Position numbers and translations under genes: made by a program. From an uncultured Campylobacter sp. (GTDB lineage Bacteria; Campylobacterota; Campylobacteria; Campylobacterales; Campylobacteraceae), in NCBI RefSeq assembly GCF_938030815.1, contig NZ_CALHII010000114.1:1-29296 (forward strand): a stretch of 29,296 nucleotides of DNA, read 5' to 3'. This document shows positions 7,299 to 16,196 of this stretch, in pieces. The notes under the pieces were generated by a model. The model was not told where the DNA came from. It did not search any database and saw only the letters and a program-made list of their open reading frames with translations. Each line of letters opens with the position of its first letter. Positions within the stretch are counted from its first letter, which is position 1.

Positions 7299-8854
7299 TG
7301 GCGTATATGAGCGTGAGCTTCACCCACAAAAACACAGATATCACGGTTCGCGAGAAACTTTCGTTTTCAAACGATGTGCGCAAGAAAGAAATTTTGCGCC
7401 TTTTGGCTTCAAACTCCGCGATAGAGGAGTGTTTGGTGCTTAGCACCTGCAACCGAGTAGAAATTTTTACCGTCGTAAGCGACTTTGATGAAGCGCAAAA
7501 GTTCGTGCTTTTGGCACTTTCGCGCGTAAGCGGCGTAAGCTACGACGAGCTAGCCGAGCGTGCCGATATTTACGAAGATTACGGCGCGATACACCACCTT
7601 TTCGCCGTCGCAGCCTCTCTTGATAGCCTCGTAGTGGGCGAAACGCAGATCGTAGGCCAGCTCAAAGACGCCTATAAATTCGCGATGCAAAACGCTCGCG
7701 CCGGCGCGCAGATCGCAAGAGCGATAGATGAAGCGCTAAAGTGCGCAGCGCGCATCCGCAACCAAACCGAAATTTCAAAAAATCCAATCTCGGTCTCAAG
7801 CGTCGCCGTGGCGATGGCAAAAGACAGACTGGGCTCCTTGCAAGACGCGGACGCCGTGGTAGTGGGCGCGGGAGAGATGAGCGAGCTAGCGTGCAAACAC
7901 CTGCTCGCAAACGGCGCAAATATCACGATCTTAAATCGAAATTTAGCCGGCGCGCAGAGGCTAGCCGCCTCGCTACTTGGCGAGAATTCCTTGGATGCGA
8001 AAAATTGCGCGGATGAAAATCCCGGCACAGGAAATAACTCAGACAACTTAGATTCCAAAAATATCGCGAATTTCGCAGGCGAAAATGTCGCGCAAAAACA
8101 AAATTCCAAAGACGGCGTAAATTTTAATAAAAAGATTTTCACAGACGGCAATGAATCTCGCATAGCAGGCGAAAATCCCAAGGACGATAAAAATTCCACC
8201 GCCTGCGCAAATTCCTCTGCGCAGGTACAATCCCGTATTAAAATCGATAGCCTTGATAATCTCAAAAAATATCTAAACGCAAATAGCCTATTTTTCAGCG
8301 CTACGGGCTCGCAAGAGCCGATCATTACCGATAGCTTGTTAGAACCCAAAAGCATTAAGCGATATTTTTTTGATATAGCCGTGCCGCGCGACGTAGAGCT
8401 TAGCCAGAGCGAGGATATTGAAGTTTATAGCGTCGATGATCTGGAGGAGATCGTAAAGAAAAATTTGCTGCTTCGCGAGGAGCAGGCACAGATCGCTTAC
8501 TCGATCGTGGCAAAATGCACGAACGAGTTTTTCAAATGGCTGAGGGCGGCGGCATCCACGCCGATCATCAAGGCTTTGCGCCAAAGCGCGAAGCAAGTAG
8601 CCGAGATAGAGCTAGCCAAAGCGCTTAAAAAGGGCTATCTAAAGCACAGCGATGCGGAGGAGGCGCGCAAGCTGATCCATCAGGTTTTTAAAGCGTTTCT
8701 GCACGCTCCGACGGTAAATTTGAAAAACCTTGGCGAAGCGGACGATGCAGACGGCGTAGTAAATGCGCTGGTCGAAATTTTTGAACTGCAAGAAAACTAC
8801 GAAAAATTTTTAAATCAAGAAAATGAGAAAAAGGACAGACAGAATGAAATTTAG
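7298..8854 (+). CDS. hemA: Glutamyl-tRNA reductase with an 87-residue in-frame insert
   Basis: HemA reduces glutamyl-tRNA to glutamate-1-semialdehyde, the first step of haem synthesis from glutamate. The catalytic cysteine is C51 in LSTCNRVEIF; SLVVGETQIVGQLKDAY (110-126) is the other signature; the NADPH Rossmann site begins VVGAGEMSELA (188-198); the C-terminal part is the dimerisation domain. The ATG at 7,298 has GGGAG five bases upstream; a TTG at 7,295 or the later ATG of MSVSF are alternatives. Residues about 234-320 are an Asn/Lys/Ser-rich insert within the nucleotide-binding domain, bounded by NSLD and DSLD. Without it the length is about 431, close to C. jejuni HemA as I recall. It is coupled to the synthetase upstream (TGATG) and overlaps proS. 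Confidence 0.93.
   Translation: MAYMSVSFTHKNTDITVREKLSFSNDVRKKEILRLLASNSAIEECLVLSTCNRVEIFTVVSDFDEAQKFVLLALSRVSGVSYDELAERADIYEDYGAIHHLFAVAASLDSLVVGETQIVGQLKDAYKFAMQNARAGAQIARAIDEALKCAARIRNQTEISKNPISVSSVAVAMAKDRLGSLQDADAVVVGAGEMSELACKHLLANGANITILNRNLAGAQRLAASLLGENSLDAKNCADENPGTGNNSDNLDSKNIANFAGENVAQKQNSKDGVNFNKKIFTDGNESRIAGENPKDDKNSTACANSSAQVQSRIKIDSLDNLKKYLNANSLFFSATGSQEPIITDSLLEPKSIKRYFFDIAVPRDVELSQSEDIEVYSVDDLEEIVKKNLLLREEQAQIAYSIVAKCTNEFFKWLRAAASTPIIKALRQSAKQVAEIELAKALKKGYLKHSDAEEARKLIHQVFKAFLHAPTVNLKNLGEADDADGVVNALVEIFELQENYEKFLNQENEKKDRQNEI
7997..8257 (+). repeat. In-frame disordered insert in hemA bounded by SLD codons
   Basis: The segment lies between TCCTTGGAT (7,988-7,996) and AGCCTTGAT (8,249-8,257), both SLD. 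It encodes an Asn/Lys/Gly-rich chain, with GCAGGCGAAAAT repeated inside it (about 8,077 and 8,167), giving AGEN twice. GGCGAAAAT also occurs in the HAD insert. Confidence 0.5.
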
Positions 8855-10562
8855 CAAGCTTTTCGCTCCGAGCCTAAAAGAGGCTCCCAGAGACGCTGTA
8901 CTACCTAGCCACGCGCTTTTGATCCGTGCGGGATTTATCGAGCAGCTGGGCAGCGGGCTTTATAATTTTTTGCCGCTAGGAAAGATAGTGCTGGAGCGGA
9001 TCTGCGCCGTCATCAGGCAGGAGATGGATGCTGCGGGCGCGCAGGAGGTCTCTTTTAGCGTCGTAACGTCCGCGGATGCATGGAAAAAAAGCGGTCGCTA
9101 CGCCAAATACGGCAAGGAGCTGCTGCGCTTCAAAGACCGCAAGAATAACGACTTCGTGCTAAGCCCTACCAACGAGGAGGCGGCGGTTTTGATGGTAGCG
9201 GATAAGATCACGAGCTACAAGCAGCTGCCGCTAAATATCTATCAGATCAATACGAAATTCCGCGACGAGGCGCGCCCTCGCTTCGGGCTTCTGCGCGGTC
9301 GCGAGTTTACGATGAAGGACGCCTATAGCTTCCACGCAGACGCTGCGGATATGAAGCGCGAGTTTGAGGTGATGAGGCAGGCGTACTCGCGGATTTTTAC
9401 GCGACTTGGGTTAAATTTTCGCGCGGTCGATGCGGACAGCGGCGCGATCGGCGGCAGCGGCAGCAAGGAGTTTATGGTGCTAGCGGATAACGGCGAGGAC
9501 GATATCGTCGTGTGCAAGCGCTGCGAGTATGCCGCAAATATCGAGGCTGCGCGCCGTGCTCCCAAAACCACGAACGCCGCCGCGCCCGAAACCGACGGCA
9601 TGATGAAATTTAAAACCCCCGCGATGAAAACGATCGACGCGGTGGCGGAATTTTTCAAAGTGGATAAATTCTACACCATCAAAGCGGTGATCAAAAAAGC
9701 GCTATACGAGGATCGCAGCGAGATCGTAGCTTTTTTTATCCGCGGCTGCGACGAGCTGCAAGAGACCAAGGCGCAAAACGCCTGCGGTGCGCTGGAGCTA
9801 ATCGATGCCAGCGAGGAGGAGATCGCGCGAGCTGGCTTTACGGCGGGCTTTTGCGGACCCTTCGGGATCGGCGAAGGGGCGAAATTTTACATCGATCCCG
9901 AGTTAAAAGGAGCGCGCGAGATGATCGCGGGCGCGAACGAGCCGGATTACCACTACGTGGGCGCTAGCGTGATAAATTTTAACGAATCGCGCTTTGCGGA
10001 TCTCGCCGCCGTGAGCGAAGGCGACGCGTGTCCGTGCTGCGGCGGCGAGCTTGGCATCACGAAAGGCATCGAGGTGGGCCATATCTTTCAGCTCGGCACG
10101 CGATATTCCGAGCCGATGGGAGCGCGATTTTTGGACGCAAACGGCAAGGCACAGCCCTTTTTTATGGGCTGCTACGGCATCGGCGCAAGCCGCCTTATCG
10201 CCGTGGCGATCGAAAGCAGCCACGATGAGCGAGGCTGCGTGTGGCCGCGCGAGCTGGCGCCTTTTGAGCTTGAAATCATCATCTCAAATCACAAAGACGC
10301 GGCAGCGGTAGAATTTGCCGAGAAACTATACGAGCAGTGCCGCGTGCTGGGCGTCCGCGTGCTGCTCGACGATCGCGCGGAGCGTTTCGGCGTGAAGATG
10401 AATGACTTCGAGCTGATGGGCTTCCCGTATGCGGTGCTCGTGGGAAAAGCCTTAGCAGAGGGAAGCGTCGAGTTCATCACTCGCGCAGGCCTAAAGCGGC
10501 AGAGCGTAAGCGCGAATGAAATTTTAAGCTTTATCGAGAGGAAATTAATCGAGAAAAATTAG
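8844..10562 (+). CDS. proS: Prolyl-tRNA synthetase
   Basis: A class II aminoacyl-tRNA synthetase of the bacterial type. Class II motif 2 is in FRDEARPRFGLLRGREFTMKD, followed by AYSFH; motif 3 is GCYGIGASRLIAVAIE near residues 442-457; the editing (INS) domain lies between; the C-terminal anticodon-binding domain ends the chain. I take the ATG at 8,844 (MKFSKLFAPSLKEAPRDA), because AAGGA lies at 8,831-8,835 and homologues begin at this point; the frame extends upstream to 8,823 but that adds MRKRTDR, which looks like hemA overlap. At 572 residues it has normal length. It overlaps the hemA stop by 11 bases and ends the operon at the hairpin at 10,573. Confidence 0.94.
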   Translation: MKFSKLFAPSLKEAPRDAVLPSHALLIRAGFIEQLGSGLYNFLPLGKIVLERICAVIRQEMDAAGAQEVSFSVVTSADAWKKSGRYAKYGKELLRFKDRKNNDFVLSPTNEEAAVLMVADKITSYKQLPLNIYQINTKFRDEARPRFGLLRGREFTMKDAYSFHADAADMKREFEVMRQAYSRIFTRLGLNFRAVDADSGAIGGSGSKEFMVLADNGEDDIVVCKRCEYAANIEAARRAPKTTNAAAPETDGMMKFKTPAMKTIDAVAEFFKVDKFYTIKAVIKKALYEDRSEIVAFFIRGCDELQETKAQNACGALELIDASEEEIARAGFTAGFCGPFGIGEGAKFYIDPELKGAREMIAGANEPDYHYVGASVINFNESRFADLAAVSEGDACPCCGGELGITKGIEVGHIFQLGTRYSEPMGARFLDANGKAQPFFMGCYGIGASRLIAVAIESSHDERGCVWPRELAPFELEIIISNHKDAAAVEFAEKLYEQCRVLGVRVLLDDRAERFGVKMNDFELMGFPYAVLVGKALAEGSVEFITRAGLKRQSVSANEILSFIERKLIEKN

Positions 10563-10572
10563 GAAGCGCATG

Positions 10573-10602
10573 AAATTTAGCCCTAAATTTGGGCTAAATT
10601 TT
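10573..10602 (+). terminator. Rho-independent terminator after proS
   Basis: AAATTTAGCCC (10,573-10,583) pairs perfectly with GGGCTAAATTT (10,591-10,601) around a 7-base loop and runs into T residues, 10 bases after the proS stop. It closes the DUF2018-to-proS operon and could work on both strands. Confidence 0.75.
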
Positions 10603-11121
10603 GCCACCTATTTGAGAAATTTACAGACCGATTTTTCTTGTGCTGCACAGCGTGAAATTTTATAAATTTACCGCGCTAGCCGCAATGAGAATAAATTTTT
10701 GAACTAAAACAGAGCATAAAATTTATAAATTTACTATTTTGCCGCGCAGAGATACCGCCGAGGCGCGATGATAAAATTTACGCTTTAGCCGCACCGTCAT
10801 TTCACTGCGGCTAAATCTGAAAGCATGAGTTTGCGCGCGGTACCGCACCGCCCTCTCAGCCGCACGTAAATGAAATTTCCGCCTTTGACCGCGCAAGCAA
10901 AAAGCGTATTTCCGCCGCTCTCGCAAAATGCCAAAAACAAAATTCCGTGATAAAATCCCGATCTCTGCCCGCCCTTTTACTAAAACGATTTTTAAAAAGC
11001 GAAATTTAAGCAGCGCTTTTGCCCCTTTGATTTCGCTCTTTAAATTTAATTAGCGCGCAAAAGCCGATTAAAAATTTTACCAGGTCAAAATTTTGCTTAA
11101 ATTTATTCGGCGGCGGCGATT
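10603..11121. other. Gene-free stretch
   Basis: About 520 bases of the same mixed AAATTT and GCGC composition. The open frame on the minus strand at 10,723-10,926 codes for an Arg-rich string without a ribosome site and is not called. No RNA gene seen. Confidence 0.5.
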
Positions 11122-11742
11122 TTAAATTTTATTCGTAGGCTTGTCGTAGTAGCCCCATTTGGCGCGGTATTTTCTCCTCGCTATCCGAGTCAAAACGATC
11201 TGAACGATCAAAAGTGCAAGCGCACCGCCGCCCCATTTCAAATATGTGATTCTATAGGAATCGGATATGGTATCGTAATAAAACCTGGTTGCAAAGGAAT
11301 AATCGTATTTTAAAACAATTTGCCCGTCTTTAAGGGCGATCTGCCGTGCAAGGTCGGTATCGCCCCCGATCCTTTGGTACCAAATTTTTACCTCTTTGTC
11401 GTATATCGCAGCCCTGTATCCATCTATCTCGGTGCTATAAACATCTAAATAAAAACGCCTCTGTTTAAGCGCGCCATCCGCTAAATTTAACTTATAATAA
11501 CTAGTCCCTCTGCTCTTATTCGTTTGCATATATGACGCGCCCCTCTATGGTCTGCAAATCCTCGGGGCTAGACGGCAGCACGGCCGTGTAGGACGTATAC
11601 GGCGCCGCGCCAAGGAAAAAAACAGCAGCACACACCTCAAAAGCGCATTCATCTGATTAAAGCTAGCGATCTTTTTTTCATCGTATTTTGTATCAAAAAA
11701 CATCAAAGCTCTTTTGTTTAAATTTTTATCTCGGCGCTTCAT
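11122..11742 (-). pseudogene. Frameshifted gene for a small membrane protein
   Basis: Two open pieces on the minus strand appear to be one gene. The first (from 11,742) starts MKRRDKNLNKRALMFFDTKYD and enters a hydrophobic segment NALLRCVLLFF. At a run of seven T the frame is lost; one extra T would continue as LGAAPYTSYTAVLPSSPEDL and on to GRVIYANE. A second shift by one base at GAATAAGAG then reaches the 135-residue frame starting near 11,529: KSRGTSYYKLNL, a beta-rich extracytoplasmic region, and a C-terminal membrane helix GGGALALLIVQIVLTRIA followed by a basic tail. The joined protein would have two membrane segments around a soluble domain, somewhat like DUF3592 proteins, but I do not recognise it firmly. 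Either real decay or two sequencing errors; the 135-residue part alone may be expressed. Confidence 0.6.
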
Positions 11743-11978
11743 CCTGGCGCGCCGTAGCGGCAGAAAAGCGGAGCTACGTCACTCCAAACTTTCGCGATCT
11801 TTAAATCCGTACTTCTGCAGCTAATACAGCTCGGTTTTTCCGTCGCCGTGCGCAATACAAGGCGCCGCTTCCGCCAAAATTTAGCTTGGATTTTCATTCA
11901 TTTTCATTCAACGAAGAGTAAATTTAAAAGCTAAATTTAAAAAGCGCGCGAAAGAAATATTTCTCTTTTTAAATTCCG
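11743..11978. other. Short gene-free stretch
   Basis: No open frame or structure of note. CATTTTCATTCA is nearly duplicated in tandem at about 11,893-11,910 (TTTTCATTCA twice). Confidence 0.4.
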
Positions 11979-12446
11979 TTAAAATTTTATCCAAAATGCG
12001 GCAAGCTCGTAGCCGCGGGGTCCGCCCAAGCCGCTCAAGCTTTCAAATGCAAGCGTAACGCTGCTGCTTAAGTCTAGCTTCAAACCCTCATCCGTTGCGC
12101 GCTCGCGATACTCGATCCGCTCACGATTTAAAGCGCTTTTTACGGCCGCAAGATCGATAGGAGCAGGGCAGCCCGATAATATCCAAGGCTCGATTTCGAT
12201 TTGCCCCGCCCTGCCATCGCCGAAATTTAGAGGCCCGCTTCTGAAATGATCCGAAAAAATCATAAAAATTTCGTCCCGAAAAAAGTGAAACTCAAAGGCG
12301 CCATATTTTAAAATTTCAGCTCCAGCGCTCTTAAAGCTCGCGTCCGCAGGGCCAAACATCGAGGCGATCTGCGCGCAGCTCAAGCCGCTTCCTACGCCTG
12401 CAAACTCGCCCGAGCGAAGAAAATTTAGCATATCGATTTTTGGCAT
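11979..12446 (-). CDS. Hypothetical protein, possible immunity-like family
   Basis: A 155-residue soluble protein with no signal or membrane segment. The ATG is preceded by AGGGGA at proper spacing, which supports it as a gene. The segment MFGPAD...ILKYGAFEFHFFRDEIFMIFSDHF is a repeating beta pattern; stretches of the form FG-P-D then ILKYG-EF-F occur in small orphan proteins found beside polymorphic toxins and in scattered bacterial genomes, but I cannot name a family. No toxin gene is visible here. It stands alone between two gene-free regions. Confidence 0.6.
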   Translation of the reverse strand: MPKIDMLNFLRSGEFAGVGSGLSCAQIASMFGPADASFKSAGAEILKYGAFEFHFFRDEIFMIFSDHFRSGPLNFGDGRAGQIEIEPWILSGCPAPIDLAAVKSALNRERIEYRERATDEGLKLDLSSSVTLAFESLSGLGGPRGYELAAFWIKF

Positions 12447-13033
12447 CTATTCCCCTGTAAACACACATCGCGCCTCTTAAAGCCACTAGCAGCGCTGAAC
12501 GGCACGCTAATAGGTTACACGAGCCAACCATCGCGCTCATCCATGCTTAGGCACTCGCTGACATGGCACTAAGAGCAACGGCAAGCCAGACGCGTACATC
12601 ACATAAAAGTGCGCCGCGTAAAATTTTATCTCGCGCCGAGCTAAAATACAGCACATTTTCAAAATTAAAAACGATCGCAAAATGCCACGTTGTTTCGCAA
12701 GTTTTATTTCGCACAGACTTAAAAGCTGCGACAGCCGTATGAAATTTTATATAGTGACTGCATAAATCGCGCGCCGCAAGACTTGAAATTTCACGCCGCA
12801 ACGCCGCAAATTTCACACCTCCCGCACATCACGCAGTGTCAGTCAGCCGAGCAAAGCTCGAATCTCGTTTACGAAAACCTCGCGCATCGCAAGCCACACT
12901 CGAACAAGTACTGCTTGGCATTATTTTAAAATTTCACAAGCGCCGTAATATCCGGCTTAAGAAGCGATTTTATAATCCGTTTTAGCCCATCTGGCGCTGT
13001 ATTGCGAGTAGATAACTCTTGGGTCCGTTAAGG
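12447..13033. other. Gene-free stretch
   Basis: About 590 bases with no supported gene. The open minus-strand frame 12,547-12,816 has no ribosome site and no recognisable domain. No tRNA, CRISPR or strong hairpin noticed. Confidence 0.5.
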
Positions 13034-13612
13034 CTAGCCGAAAACCATTTTTAGATGCGCTTCGTAATCCCTCGTAAAACGCTCAATGTCGGGATTTTTA
13101 ACGACATCGTTACACATAAAAGTAGGCAGTCTTTTCGTGCCTAAAAACTCGTTGGCTTTATGAAAATGCAGATAAACGCCGTCTATGCCCGCGCCCTCGA
13201 AAAAATCACCCGGCTTATCAAACGCCTGAAGCGGCGCATTCCAAGTGACGCTTAGCATGTGCGATTTTCCCTTTATCAGTCCGCCCATGCCGTAGCCGTC
13301 GTTTGGGCTTGCGCTGTGCCGCCCGTCGTTTGCCACTATCTTGCCTATGCCGCCCATAAACACCTCGTCCACGTATTTTTTGACTAGCCAAGGCTCGCCC
13401 ATCCACCACGCGGGCATCTGCCAGATCACGGCATCCATCCATAGAAATTTTTCTACCTCGCCCTCTATATCGTAGCCCTCATGTATCGTGGTCTCGCGCG
13501 TTTCGTGCCCTAGGGCTTGTAGCGTCTTTTTGGCTAGCTCGTGCAAAGTTTTGTTTAGCTTGCCGCCTTTGCCGTTAAAAGGTGCTCCGCCATTGATAAG
13601 TAATATTTTCAT
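13034..13612 (-). CDS. mdaB: NAD(P)H:quinone oxidoreductase, MdaB family
   Basis: A flavodoxin-fold quinone reductase (192 residues, the usual length) that reduces quinones by two electrons and protects against oxidative stress. It opens MKILLINGGAPF, the FAD phosphate loop; QMPAWWMGEPWLVKKYVD (about 65-82) contains the conserved PAWWMG turn; HFHKANEFLG and FMCNDVVKNPDI are also typical of MdaB. AAGGATC precedes the ATG. It has its own upstream region of about 130 bases and reads in the same direction as the peptidase gene before it. Confidence 0.9.
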   Translation of the reverse strand: MKILLINGGAPFNGKGGKLNKTLHELAKKTLQALGHETRETTIHEGYDIEGEVEKFLWMDAVIWQMPAWWMGEPWLVKKYVDEVFMGGIGKIVANDGRHSASPNDGYGMGGLIKGKSHMLSVTWNAPLQAFDKPGDFFEGAGIDGVYLHFHKANEFLGTKRLPTFMCNDVVKNPDIERFTRDYEAHLKMVFG

Positions 13613-13749
13613 TTTGATCCTTTGATTAAATTTATTCGTTAGCGACTCGCTGCACCTAAGTTAAAATTTCACCTCGTAGCCCTATGCGAAAATATAAGCG
13701 TAAATTTTACGAAGCGTTTAATTACTAAATTTTACTTTCACGCCGCAGT

Positions 13750-14370
13750 TTACCGCCCTAAAATTTCAAATTTATCGCCGTGCACCGCGATCGCTTCGGC
13801 ATTATTTATCGGCGCCAAATTTAACTTGCCGCCGTAAGCTTTTAAAATTTTAGCCGTGCTTTGCACGAAGGGCTCCTCGCCGTAGTGTACTACTGGATAG
13901 AATTTAACAAGATCTAGCCCGGTTTGCGTTGCTACTGATTCACTACCACTCGCATCGTCCATCGCGCTCACATACTCCACGCTGGGAGCCGCGATCATCG
14001 CGCCCGCCGACTCGCCTACGTAGATGAGCTCGCCGTTTCTGACGCGGCTAGCGATGAGGTCAGCAAGACCTTTCTTTTTAAGCTCGCGCAAAAGATAAAA
14101 GGTGTTGCCGCCGCTTACGTAAAGCACCCGCGCTGCGCCGATCTTTGCCTTGGCTTCGGCCTCGCTCGCTTTGGAAACGTCTAAAATTTCAAGCGTAAAG
14201 CCCATTTTGGCAAACGCCTCTTTCGCCTCGTCCACGTAGTCTCGGTACTCCTCTACGTTTGCGGCGGTCGGGACAAAAAGCACCTCTTTGGCGCTGATAT
14301 TTTGCCTCGCATAGTCTTCAAAAAGCGTCGCCGCGCCCGCAAAATAGGAGCATAAAAACATCTCTATCAT
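13750..14370 (-). CDS. Peptidase S51 / class I amidotransferase-like protein
   Basis: A 206-residue protein of the peptidase E (S51) fold. VLYVSGGNTFYLLREL (about 87-102) is the family's glycine-rich strand-turn-helix, and GESAGAM (118-124) is the nucleophile elbow with serine rather than cysteine, as expected for a dipeptidase-like serine enzyme. A histidine follows in VVHYGEEPF (about 160-168). The ATG has AAAGGAAAA upstream. Family members cleave aspartyl dipeptides or cyanophycin fragments; the substrate here cannot be read. There is no signal peptide. Confidence 0.85.
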   Translation of the reverse strand: MIEMFLCSYFAGAATLFEDYARQNISAKEVLFVPTAANVEEYRDYVDEAKEAFAKMGFTLEILDVSKASEAEAKAKIGAARVLYVSGGNTFYLLRELKKKGLADLIASRVRNGELIYVGESAGAMIAAPSVEYVSAMDDASGSESVATQTGLDLVKFYPVVHYGEEPFVQSTAKILKAYGGKLNLAPINNAEAIAVHGDKFEILGR

Positions 14371-14742
14371 AGTTTTTCCTTTAATTAAATTTGCGCTGAT
14401 TTAAAGCGCTCGTAAAGCTCGGGCGCCATGACTGCGAGCAAACGTATTTCAAAACGAGTAGATCAAATTCTACCGCGCCCACAAAGCAAGCGCACGACAA
14501 AAAACGGCGCGGGCGAAATTCTGTCGATAAAAGGGCAAAATTTACCGCCGCAGCGGTTTGCTAACTATGCAAAAACCGAACGCAACGCAAACCACTCCAC
14601 AATCGCCAACTGCCTGGCGATTTCAAACTTCACTGAAACGACGCGAGCCTGCTTAGATTAAGCTAGCTAGAGGAGTTGATCAGAGCGAACGATCAAAACG
14701 ATCAAATCAAGCCAATCGATCTAATCAACCAAGGCAAAACGG
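14371..14742. other. Gene-free stretch
   Basis: The plus-strand frame 14,428-14,661 has no ribosome site and no recognisable features. Near 14,690-14,730 the word GATCAA recurs several times. Nothing else seen. Confidence 0.45.
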
Positions 14743-15693
14743 CTAGTGCTTTTTATCTCTAAAAAATCTAACGATCTTAGCCTGCAGCTTGAACCACTCG
14801 CTAAGCTCCATTATAGGGTGCCCGGCGTAGTTTTTACCGCCCGCTAAGTCCTTGCTTATGCCGCCGCGCGCCGCGATCTGAGTGAAATCGCCCACGCTTA
14901 CGTGCCCGCCGCTGCCGCTCTGTCCGCCCATCACGACGTTGCGCCCGAGCGTCGTCGAGCCCGCAAGCCCCACCTGAGAGACGATGAGGCAGTTTTGCCC
15001 AAGCTCGCAGTTGTGCCCGATCTGAACGAGATTGTCAATCTTGCTGCCGCGCTTAACGATCGTAGAGCCGAACACCGCGCGGTCGATCGTCGTGCACGCG
15101 CCGATCTCGACCTCGTCTTGCAGCACGACGTTGCCGTTGTGATAAATTTTAACGTGCTCGCCCGTTTTGGTATGCGCGTAGCCGAAGCCGTCGCTTCCGA
15201 TGACGGCGTTTGCGTGGATTATGCAGCGCTCGCCGATGATCGCGTCGTTGTAGATGACGGCGTTTGCGTGGATTATGCAGCCGCTTTCGATATGCACGTC
15301 ATCGCCGATATACGCGCCGCTTAAAATGACGCAATCCTCGCCGATCGTAGAATTTACGCCGATATGTACGTTCTGTCCGATCTGCGCGCTAGCGGCGATC
15401 TTTGCGGGCGCGCCGCTGCGAATGAGCGGCTTGGCAAAATGCGCGCTTAAGATCGCAAAGGCCAGGTGCGGATTTTCGCACTCCAGCGCTCGCACGCCGC
15501 TTGGGACTGCGGTCCCGATTTTTACCAATACGGCGGCTGCTTTGGTGGCGGATAAAAATTTCTCGTTTTTGTCGCTATCGCAGTAGCTCAGCTCGCTTTG
15601 CCTTGCGTTTTGAAGCGAATTTATCGCGGTAATCTCCGCGTCCGCCCCGCTAAGCTCTATATTTAAAATTTCGGCAATTTTAGATAATTTCAT
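14743..15693 (-). CDS. lpxD: UDP-3-O-acylglucosamine N-acyltransferase
   Basis: LpxD adds the amide-linked acyl chain in lipid A synthesis. The 316-residue protein has an N-terminal uridine-binding domain (about 1-95), then left-handed beta-helix hexapeptide repeats (about 98-290) and a C-terminal helical tail. HANAVIGSDGFGYA and EIGACTTIDRAVFG are the LpxD signatures, and the catalytic histidine lies in IGHNCELG. AGGAGCGCAA sits before the ATG. It starts 31 bases after ilvH ends; the order ilvB-ilvH-lpxD is also found in C. jejuni. A 28-base word is repeated exactly 54 bases apart inside the gene (15,199 and 15,253), giving two near-identical coils CIIHANAVI. Confidence 0.93.
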   Translation of the reverse strand: MKLSKIAEILNIELSGADAEITAINSLQNARQSELSYCDSDKNEKFLSATKAAAVLVKIGTAVPSGVRALECENPHLAFAILSAHFAKPLIRSGAPAKIAASAQIGQNVHIGVNSTIGEDCVILSGAYIGDDVHIESGCIIHANAVIYNDAIIGERCIIHANAVIGSDGFGYAHTKTGEHVKIYHNGNVVLQDEVEIGACTTIDRAVFGSTIVKRGSKIDNLVQIGHNCELGQNCLIVSQVGLAGSTTLGRNVVMGGQSGSGGHVSVGDFTQIAARGGISKDLAGGKNYAGHPIMELSEWFKLQAKIVRFFRDKKH

Positions 15694-15724
15694 TTGCGCT
15701 CCTTTAATTAAATTTTATCGCCGC

Positions 15725-16195
15725 TTACATATCCAGCGCGACGCTGCCGCCGCGGACGACGTCGATCGGATTGTATTTTTTTATCGTCTTTAAAAACCCG
15801 TCGATGCGGTCTGCGTCGTCGCACGCCATGATGACGATCTTGCTGTCGTCGCTGTTTGCGATGCTGCCGTTGTAGGCTTTTAAAACGGCATCAAGCCCCG
15901 CTAAATTTTCGCCCAGCGCGATCTTTACCAAAACCATCTCCTTTTCGACGAATTTTGCATCATCGATGACCTTGTAGACGGGGATCAGCTTATGAAGCTG
16001 CTTGGTGATCTGCTCTATGACGCGCTCGTCGCCCGAAGTGACGATGCTAAGGCGCGATAGACCGGTATTTGGAATCGGCGCAACGGTGAGGGTGTCGATA
16101 TTATAGCCGCGCCCCGCAAAAAGCCCCGAGATCCGCGACAAAACGCCGTGCTCATCGGTAACGACGACCGAGATTACTCTTCTTATGCTATTCAT
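15725..16195 (-). CDS. ilvH: Acetolactate synthase small (regulatory) subunit
   Basis: The 156-residue regulatory subunit that activates the large subunit and mediates valine feedback. It has an N-terminal ACT domain opening RRVISVVVTDEHGVLSRISGLFAGRGYNIDTLTV and a C-terminal half DAKFVEKEMVLVKIA typical of IlvN/IlvH. I choose the ATG at 16,195 because AGGAG lies seven bases before it and homologues start MNSIRRVIS; the frame is open six codons further up but those overlap the ilvB end. Translationally coupled to ilvB, whose TAG is one base upstream. Confidence 0.93.
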   Translation of the reverse strand: MNSIRRVISVVVTDEHGVLSRISGLFAGRGYNIDTLTVAPIPNTGLSRLSIVTSGDERVIEQITKQLHKLIPVYKVIDDAKFVEKEMVLVKIALGENLAGLDAVLKAYNGSIANSDDSKIVIMACDDADRIDGFLKTIKKYNPIDVVRGGSVALDM

Positions 16196-16196
16196 C

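Noticed and set aside
11626..11640. Phase-variable tract at the T7 run in the broken membrane-protein gene
   Set aside because: Campylobacter switches are normally G/C runs, and a second independent frameshift follows, so a simple switch would not restore the gene.
12547..12816. 89-residue minus-strand frame
   Set aside because: No ribosome site, no domain, composition like the surrounding gene-free DNA.
15199..15280. Possible CRISPR or tandem repeat
   Set aside because: Only two copies, in frame with the hexapeptide coils of lpxD.
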